From contig JANXUP010000175.1 of assembly GCA_025356175.1 (NCBI GenBank), forward strand, positions 1 through 43,658: a DNA stretch of 43,658 nucleotides, written 5' to 3'. This DNA comes from Sphingomonadaceae bacterium (GTDB lineage: Bacteria > Pseudomonadota > Alphaproteobacteria > Sphingomonadales > Sphingomonadaceae). A program made the position numbers and the translations under genes. The notes beneath the pieces are model-generated. The model searched no databases and was not told where the DNA came from. It saw only the letters and a list, made by a program, of their open reading frames with translations. The first letter of the stretch is position 1; every line of letters begins with the position of its first letter. Positions 38,953 through 43,658 of this stretch are shown piece after piece.

Positions 38953-40395
38953 ATGGCAACCGACTGGGCCGCAGACGTCAAGAAATACGATGCCAAAGCC
39001 GATGAAACCGCCATTGCCGGGATCGTGCGCTATTGCGGCATTGCCCTGCGCAACCGCGATTCCGCTCTGGTATCCTTCAGCGACAAGGCCGAGACCGACC
39101 GGGTTCGCAACAACTTCCTCAAGAAGAAACTTGGGCTAACTCAGGCGGATAGCGTGCTCGACGCCGCGATCGCCAAGGTTGGTGAGCAGATGAAGGCGGA
39201 TCGAACCAAGAACCGCGTCACGGTTTATTACCTGCTGGCTGCCGAACTTGGCCAGCTGGGCATGTTTGCGAAGGTTGCGCCTGCTGCGAAGAAGGCTCCT
39301 GCAGCCAAGACCGCAAAGGCCGCCGCACCAGCCAAGACACCTGCCGCCAAGGCTCCTGCGAAGAAGGCTCCTGCCGCGAACACAGCTACAACCAAGTCGG
39401 CTCCCAAGACTGCGGCCGCGAAGCCCGCTGCGACAAAGACCGCTGTCACTGCTCCGGTCAAGGCGGCTCCGGTCAAGGCGGCTCCGGCCAAGGCGGGTCC
39501 GGTCAAGGCAGCTCCTGCCGCCAAGGCACCGGCTAGGGCTGCTACCGCGCCCGCCAAGAAGGCTCCGGCTCCAGCCAAGAAAGCCGCTGCTCCTGTGAAG
39601 AAATCTGCAGCGCCTGCGAAGCTGGTGAACAAGCCGGCCGCCAAGGTCAACGCTGCAGTCGAAGCGGTGAAAGCCGCGCCGGCTGCGACGATGGCCGCTG
39701 CAGCCGTCACAGCTGCCGCGGTTGGAGCGGCGGCGACCAGCGCTGCGAGCATGGTCAAGGACGCCGCCAGCGGCGCTGGCGACAAGGTTGCAGCCGCCAT
39801 GCCCGCGGCAAGCAAGTCTGCCCCTGTCGCCGCAGCTGCTCCAGCCGATGACGGTTCCGAAATGAACTGGCTGTGGTGGGTCATCGGCCTCGCGGTCGTG
39901 GCTTTCGCCGCTTGGTGGTTCTTCACCTCGCGCAACCCCGAAGCCACCGAGGGCAATACAACTGAAGCTGCCGCAAGCGCGGCGGCTTCCGAAGTCGGCA
40001 CCGATCTGGCCGCCGCGCCTGCTGAAAACACCGTCCCCATTCCGCAAGGCGCCGGCGTGACCAGCGAAATGCGCGATGGCAAGCCGGTGGTGAAGGTCTA
40101 TTTCGACAGCGGCATGACTGGCGTGGCTCCTGACTTCGCCAACACCGCCGGCGGGCTCAAGTCATGGCTCGATTCCCATTCGGGCGCGACCCTGGCGGTC
40201 TCGGGCTACAGCGACCCGAGCGGTAACGCCGCAGTCAATGCCAAGCTCGCCAAGCAGCGCGCCCAGGCAGTCCAGTCCGCACTGGTAGCCGCGGGAATCC
40301 CCGCCACCAGTGCCGCACTGGTCAAGCCTGACGCGGTGATCGATGCCACCACCGCGAAGGACGCCGCGCGCCGGGTGGAAGTCGTCGTCAAGTAA
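38953..40395 (+). CDS. DUF2853 / histone-H1-like / transmembrane / OmpA-like fusion protein (480 aa)
   Basis: Four parts are visible. Residues 1-106 are a DUF2853 domain (ALVSFSDKAETDRVRNNFLK and VTVYYLLAAE are characteristic). Residues about 107-240 are an Ala/Pro/Lys-rich, histone-H1-like stretch with PAKKA and APVKA repeats, followed by a less charged Ala-rich part to about 300. Residues 305-326 form one transmembrane helix (WLWWVIGLAVVAFAAWWFF). Residues about 375-480 are an OmpA-type peptidoglycan-binding domain with GYSDPSGNAAVN, LAKQRAQAV and RRVEVVV. The positive side lies before the helix, so the DUF2853 and Lys-rich parts should be cytoplasmic and OmpA periplasmic. The combination could hold DNA or RNA near the cell wall. 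Start supported by GGGAG upstream; a strong terminator follows at 40426. Confidence 0.88.
   Translation: MATDWAADVKKYDAKADETAIAGIVRYCGIALRNRDSALVSFSDKAETDRVRNNFLKKKLGLTQADSVLDAAIAKVGEQMKADRTKNRVTVYYLLAAELGQLGMFAKVAPAAKKAPAAKTAKAAAPAKTPAAKAPAKKAPAANTATTKSAPKTAAAKPAATKTAVTAPVKAAPVKAAPAKAGPVKAAPAAKAPARAATAPAKKAPAPAKKAAAPVKKSAAPAKLVNKPAAKVNAAVEAVKAAPAATMAAAAVTAAAVGAAATSAASMVKDAASGAGDKVAAAMPAASKSAPVAAAAPADDGSEMNWLWWVIGLAVVAFAAWWFFTSRNPEATEGNTTEAAASAAASEVGTDLAAAPAENTVPIPQGAGVTSEMRDGKPVVKVYFDSGMTGVAPDFANTAGGLKSWLDSHSGATLAVSGYSDPSGNAAVNAKLAKQRAQAVQSALVAAGIPATSAALVKPDAVIDATTAKDAARRVEVVVK
39451..39510 (+). repeat. 15-bp tandem repeat, four units, inside the Lys-rich region
   Basis: GCTCCGGTCAAGGCG is present twice exactly (39451-39465, 39466-39480) and twice with one or two changes (39481-39495, 39496-39510), encoding APVKA-type units. 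A 15-base period keeps frame, so copy number can change by slippage without breaking the protein. Confidence 0.85.
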
Positions 40396-40425
40396 GGGAC
40401 TGCCGCTACCAAGTCCCGACGAAAA

Positions 40426-40459
40426 GGGGCGGCTGCCGGCCTGGCAGTCGCCCCTTTTT
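40426..40459 (+). terminator. Strong intrinsic terminator after the OmpA-fusion gene
   Basis: GGGGCGGCTGCC (40426-40437), a five-base loop, and GGCAGTCGCCCC (40443-40454) form a twelve-pair stem with one G-T pair, followed by TTTTT. It begins 31 bases after the stop codon. It resembles the terminator after the pilin genes, suggesting a well-expressed gene. Confidence 0.9.
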
Positions 40460-40476
40460 CCTTCCAACTACAATCC

Positions 40477-40573
40477 CCGTTCGTCCTGAGGAGCCGCACA
40501 GCGGCGTCTCGAAGGACCAGGCGCTGCGCTTGGTGGTTCGAGACGGGGCAGAGCCCCTCCTCACCACGAACGG
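40477..40573. repeat. Nested inverted repeat (second palindromic repeat family)
   Basis: CCGTTCGTCCTGAGGAG at 40477-40493 is the inverse of CTCCTCACCACGAACGG at 40557-40573 with only three mismatched positions, and inside it GTCTCGAA (40506-40513) pairs perfectly with TTCGAGAC (40537-40544). No gene lies in it. It looks like a dispersed genomic repeat unrelated in sequence to the REPINs at 30508-31050. Confidence 0.75.
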
Positions 40574-40625
40574 AACTTGTTCTGCTCGTGACCGTGGTCG
40601 GTGGATATGCGTCGTGGGTCGCCGC

Positions 40626-41870
40626 TTAGCGCAGCGAAACCACGTTGTCGCTCGTCCGCGGATCGCGACGGTTACCCATGTACTGGCTGGCCATCGGCTC
40701 ATCCCCCGTCTCGATCGCCGCAGCCTGGCCAAAGCCATTGAACGCGGTCTTCATGGCCGCGCCATAGGCACCCAGCATGCCGATTTCGATGTAGTCACCG
40801 GCTTGCATGTCGACGGGCAGCAGGAACGGCCCTTCCATGTAATCGGCATCGTCGCAAGTTGGGCCATAGAACGAGCACGGCTTCAACTGCTCGCTGCGCC
40901 CTTCTGACAGGCACCGCACCGGGAAGCGCCAGCCGACATGCGCGGCATCATACAGCGCGCCGTAGGCCCCGTCGTTGATATAGAGCTCGTCATCACGGGT
41001 CTTCTCGACCCGGACGACCAGCGAATTGTATTCAGCGCAAAGTGCGCGGCCGGGCTCGCACCACAGTTCGGACGAATAAGAGACCGGCAGCGATTCGGCG
41101 GCGCGGTGGATCGCCCCGAAGTAATCCTCGAGCGGCGGCGGTTCCATGCCCGGATAGATCGACGGGAACCCGCCGCCGACATCGATGATGTCGACCGTCA
41201 CCGCCGCGACCACAATCGCCGCGCGGACGCGTTCAAGCGCTTGAACGAAAGCGAACGGCGTCATCGCCTGCGAACCGACATGGAAGCACACCCCAAGCCA
41301 GTCAGCGACCTGACGGGTCGCCTGGAGCAGCGGCGCGGCGTCGGCAAGATCGATCCCGAACTTGGAGGCGAGACTCAGCTCGGAATATTCCGAAGAGACC
41401 CGCAGCCGCACGCAAAGCCGCAAGTCTTCCGCAGCGCTGCCATCGGCCTGCGCGGTTGCCGTGACGATCTTGGCAAGCTCATCATGGCTGTCGAGGCTGA
41501 AGGTGCGCACGCCGTGGACCAGATAGGCCTCGGCGATCGCGCTCTTCGATTTGACCGGGTGCATGAAGCACAGCACCGCCTCGGGCAGCGTGGCACGAAC
41601 CAGCCGCACTTCGGCGATCGATGCGACATCGTAATGCGTGATCCCCGCGTCCCACAGCACCTTGAAGAGCTCGGGTGACGGGTTGGCCTTCACCGCATAA
41701 AGCGACGTGCCCGGGAACTTCTCGACAAAGAAGCGGGCAGCACGCGCGGCGGCGTGCGGACGGTTGATTATAACGGGTTCGTCAGGCGAAAGAGCGCGAA
41801 CTACAGCCGATGCGTCAGGAAAATGGTGCAACTCAAGGGACCCCCAATAGGCCTTTCGGCCAGGTAACAC
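40626..41870 (-). CDS. PLP-dependent ornithine/lysine decarboxylase, fold type III (414 aa)
   Basis: The enzyme decarboxylates ornithine (or lysine) to putrescine (or cadaverine), the entry to polyamines. K61 in LYAVKANPS binds PLP, CEPGRA at 271-276 binds the phosphate, and C339-D340 in YGPTCDD are the catalytic pair from the neighbouring subunit. The C-terminal SDNVVSLR tail is typical of alphaproteobacterial ornithine decarboxylases. The start is a GTG at 41870 without a good ribosome site; a TTG at about residue 13 is an alternative. A carboxynorspermidine decarboxylase gene lies upstream on the same strand, so together they make spermidine by the carboxyspermidine route. Confidence 0.92.
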   Translation of the reverse strand: MLPGRKAYWGSLELHHFPDASAVVRALSPDEPVIINRPHAAARAARFFVEKFPGTSLYAVKANPSPELFKVLWDAGITHYDVASIAEVRLVRATLPEAVLCFMHPVKSKSAIAEAYLVHGVRTFSLDSHDELAKIVTATAQADGSAAEDLRLCVRLRVSSEYSELSLASKFGIDLADAAPLLQATRQVADWLGVCFHVGSQAMTPFAFVQALERVRAAIVVAAVTVDIIDVGGGFPSIYPGMEPPPLEDYFGAIHRAAESLPVSYSSELWCEPGRALCAEYNSLVVRVEKTRDDELYINDGAYGALYDAAHVGWRFPVRCLSEGRSEQLKPCSFYGPTCDDADYMEGPFLLPVDMQAGDYIEIGMLGAYGAAMKTAFNGFGQAAAIETGDEPMASQYMGNRRDPRTSDNVVSLR

Positions 41871-41981
41871 TTAGACGAAGCTGCCTTGCGGTTATTGGAA
41901 GTCCCCATGGGGCAGCGGGGGGTCGCTATAAATCGTGACAGGTGAACTGCAAGTGAAAATGCATGGGTTTAGCGGCGAAAC

Positions 41982-43226
41982 CTAGCCTAGCATGAGATGG
42001 TCCGAAACGGCACGGAAGGCCGGCAGGGTTGCCGGGTCGATCATCGTGTTGGCGGCGATCGGGTGCGAGCCGAACCGGGCGATTACCAGCTCGGCCGCCG
42101 GATCGACGTAGATCGCCTGACCGTGGATCCCCCGAGCCGAAAATGCGCCATGATTTCCGGGCATTGACCACCACTGGCTGCGGTAAGAACAGTCGGGCAG
42201 GTAGGCATATCCGGCGGGCGCAAAGGCCTGCTTGCTGCCCCCGGCCCTGATCCCGGCAACAACTTCGCGGGCGATCGCCTGGCCGCCGTTGCCATAACCA
42301 TCGTTGCGCATTGCTTCGCCGAATCGCGCCATGTCGCGCAGCACCGGATTGAGCCCGCCGCCGGCGAACGCCATCCCGGTCGAATCGGTCAGGAAATCGG
42401 CGTCTTGTTCCATCCCGAGCGGGGCCCAGATTCGCGTCGACAGCAGCTTGTCGATTCGCGTGCCCGTGGTGCGGGCCACAATCCAGCCGAGCACTTCGGT
42501 GTTGCAGGTGCGATAGGTGAAGCGCTCGCCATGGGTGCCGCTCTTGGCGATGGTGGGAAGATAGGCATAGACATCGGTTTTGCCCGCATACCCCGCCGGG
42601 CGCGGGGTCAGCCCCAGCGCATTGCTCATCGCGCCGATGCCCGAATTGGGATCGGTATATTCCTCCGAGAAATCGAGCGCGGTGGTCATGTCGAGCACGT
42701 GGCGCAGCGTGGCATCGGCGAATCCGCTCCCGGCAAGTTCCGGAATCAATTCGCCGACCGGAGCCGCGGGATCGAGCCGCCCTTCCGCGATCAGCATCTC
42801 AGCCAGCGTGCCGATGTAGCTCTTGGTCACCGAGAAGGCGATGTGCGTGCTATCGGGCCGGGTCACCCCGAGATAGCGCTCGTAGACGATCGTGCCCTTG
42901 TGCAGCACCAGGATCGCGTCAGTAAAGTTCTCGGCCAGCGACTGCTCCCAGGTCAGCGTGCGGCCGTCGTCGAGCGTCTGGAACTCCACTGCATCCAGAT
43001 CGCCGCGCAGCGCGACCGGCAATTCCCACACCGGCCCCGTCCCGCGCGCCACGCGGGCGGTGGGCAGGAATTCACGCATGTTCGAATAGGCATAGCGGTG
43101 CATCGGGAAGCGCATGTGATCCGCGCGCTCCCAGGCGATCCGTTTGTCCGGCGTGGGCGGCAGGCCCTGCTGCCAGCCCATTGCCACTGGGTCACTGGTT
43201 TGGGCGTCGAGGATCTGGTCTGCCAC
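41982..43226 (-). CDS. Serine hydrolase, class C beta-lactamase / 6-aminohexanoate-dimer hydrolase-like (414 aa)
   Basis: The protein fits the beta-lactamase-related serine hydrolases: nucleophile S132 with K135 in FSVTKSYIG, the Tyr of YRTCNTEVLGW at about 238, and a GIHGQAIYV segment in place of the usual KTG. No signal peptide is seen, so it is probably cytoplasmic, unlike true beta-lactamases, and it resembles NylB-type amidases and esterases. It lies between the carboxynorspermidine decarboxylase and ornithine decarboxylase genes, same strand, 37 bases after the former. A role on polyamine amides is a guess from position only. Confidence 0.82.
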   Translation of the reverse strand: MADQILDAQTSDPVAMGWQQGLPPTPDKRIAWERADHMRFPMHRYAYSNMREFLPTARVARGTGPVWELPVALRGDLDAVEFQTLDDGRTLTWEQSLAENFTDAILVLHKGTIVYERYLGVTRPDSTHIAFSVTKSYIGTLAEMLIAEGRLDPAAPVGELIPELAGSGFADATLRHVLDMTTALDFSEEYTDPNSGIGAMSNALGLTPRPAGYAGKTDVYAYLPTIAKSGTHGERFTYRTCNTEVLGWIVARTTGTRIDKLLSTRIWAPLGMEQDADFLTDSTGMAFAGGGLNPVLRDMARFGEAMRNDGYGNGGQAIAREVVAGIRAGGSKQAFAPAGYAYLPDCSYRSQWWSMPGNHGAFSARGIHGQAIYVDPAAELVIARFGSHPIAANTMIDPATLPAFRAVSDHLMLG

Positions 43227-43263
43227 TGTACTCTCCCGCTTATCTTGTGCGCGAGACCATGCC

Positions 43264-43658
43264 CTAGGAAAGCCGGTCGCGGAAGTCCTCGTAGGCGAAG
43301 CGCTTGATGCATTCGAGGCTGTCGGTGTCTGAGTCCCACAGCCAGATCGAGGGCAATGGCACGCCGTTGAAGGTGGTGGTCTTGACCATCGAATAATGCG
43401 CCTGGTCGAGGAACGCGAAGCGCTGACCCACGCGCGGACCGGAAGCGAAGCGGTAATCGCCGATTACATCGCCCGCCAGGCATGACGGCCCGCCGAGCCG
43501 AACTGCCCCGCCCTGCCCTTCATCCACTGCCAATTCGTCATGCGGCAGTTCGCCGAGCATCGCCGGCCGGTACGGTGCTTCGATGACATCGGGCATGTGG
43601 CAAGTTGCGGAGATGTCGGTGATCGCCACCGGCATCCCGTTGTCGCCGATGTCGAGCA
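43264..43658 (-). CDS. nspC: Carboxynorspermidine/carboxyspermidine decarboxylase, C-terminal part
   Basis: The reading frame continues past the window edge, so only the last ~130 residues are seen. The segments ISATCHMPDVIEAPYRPAM, RLGGPSCLAGDVIGDY and AHYSMVKTTTFNGVPLPS are characteristic of NspC, a fold-III PLP decarboxylase that turns carboxy(nor)spermidine into (nor)spermidine; the Cys-x2-Gly-Asp of SCLAGD is the catalytic cysteine loop. The partner carboxy(nor)spermidine dehydrogenase is probably just outside the window. It precedes the serine hydrolase and the ornithine decarboxylase on the same strand. Confidence 0.9.
   Translation of the reverse strand, partial: LDIGDNGMPVAITDISATCHMPDVIEAPYRPAMLGELPHDELAVDEGQGGAVRLGGPSCLAGDVIGDYRFASGPRVGQRFAFLDQAHYSMVKTTTFNGVPLPSIWLWDSDTDSLECIKRFAYEDFRDRLS

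Noticed and set aside
39136..40082. Ala/Gly/Ser-rich minus-strand ORFs of 284-303 residues
   Set aside because: They are the complement of the Lys/Ala/Pro repeats and need no separate gene.

Overview
Apart from its first ~520 bases, the window reads as chromosomal DNA of a high-GC alphaproteobacterium, most likely a sphingomonad (Sphingomonadales, Erythrobacteraceae/Novosphingobium-like). The support is a C4-pathway 5-aminolevulinate synthase (hemA), a fused cysN/cysC, the lepB-rnc-era block, Flp-type pilins, an ornithine decarboxylase/carboxynorspermidine decarboxylase polyamine locus, and several short GC-rich inverted repeats of the kind scattered through sphingomonad genomes. No phage, transposase, integrase island or CRISPR array is visible. 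The first ~520 bases are AT-rich and encode part of a DUF4139/MuiA-like protein typical of Bacteroidota. They stop abruptly in mid-gene where GC-rich sequence in another frame begins, so the left end looks like a chimeric assembly join.

Layout, left to right: a foreign fragment and the join (1-522); the 3' end of an unknown gene (522-644); a structured non-coding stretch and a small secreted protein (645-1370); a peroxiredoxin (1545-2024); a minus-strand operon of phospholipase D-like protein, folE and a hotdog thioesterase (2030-4593); a plus-strand operon of ferredoxin reductase-like flavoprotein, MaoC dehydratase, short-form 6-phosphogluconate dehydrogenase and a PDZ-M48 protease (4715-8293); the sulfate-activation operon cysD-cysNC-cysQ (8290-11887); tRNA-Arg(ACG), a MutT-like Nudix hydrolase and two tandem Flp pilins (12094-13192); an M48/LysM protease, accA, xerD, a 610-residue secreted protein and a 49-residue membrane protein on the minus strand (13313-18720); aroK-aroB divergent from that group (18780-20437); thioesterase, cyclase-family and two SDR genes (20434-23782); gor, a small lipoprotein and pgi (23837-27235); lepB-rnc-era (27390-29983); a small accessory patch with an AT-rich membrane protein, a Myb-like mini-protein and a GIY-YIG nuclease bracketed by REPIN-like repeats (30011-31050); plsY-dprA-(membrane protein)-topA on the minus strand (31051-35720); murI, a metallo-beta-lactamase-fold protein, hemA and a remarkable DUF2853/histone-like/OmpA fusion on the plus strand (35802-40395); and the polyamine genes with a serine hydrolase between them (40626-43658).

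Most of the window is housekeeping metabolism arranged in tight, translationally coupled operons (ATGA, TGATG and GTGA overlaps are frequent). Three convergent gene pairs end by sharing stop-codon bases. The most interesting single item is the protein at 38953-40395. It joins a DUF2853 domain, a long Ala/Lys/Pro histone-H1-like stretch, one transmembrane helix and a periplasmic OmpA-type peptidoglycan-binding domain, an architecture that could physically tether DNA to the cell wall. Other points of interest are the REPIN-bracketed GIY-YIG gene next to topA, a 20-bp alternating pyrimidine-purine tract just upstream of topA, a duplicated tRNA-Arg 3' end, an xerD with no obvious canonical start at the expected place, and two mini-genes of under 60 codons (18571-18720 and 30285-30464).
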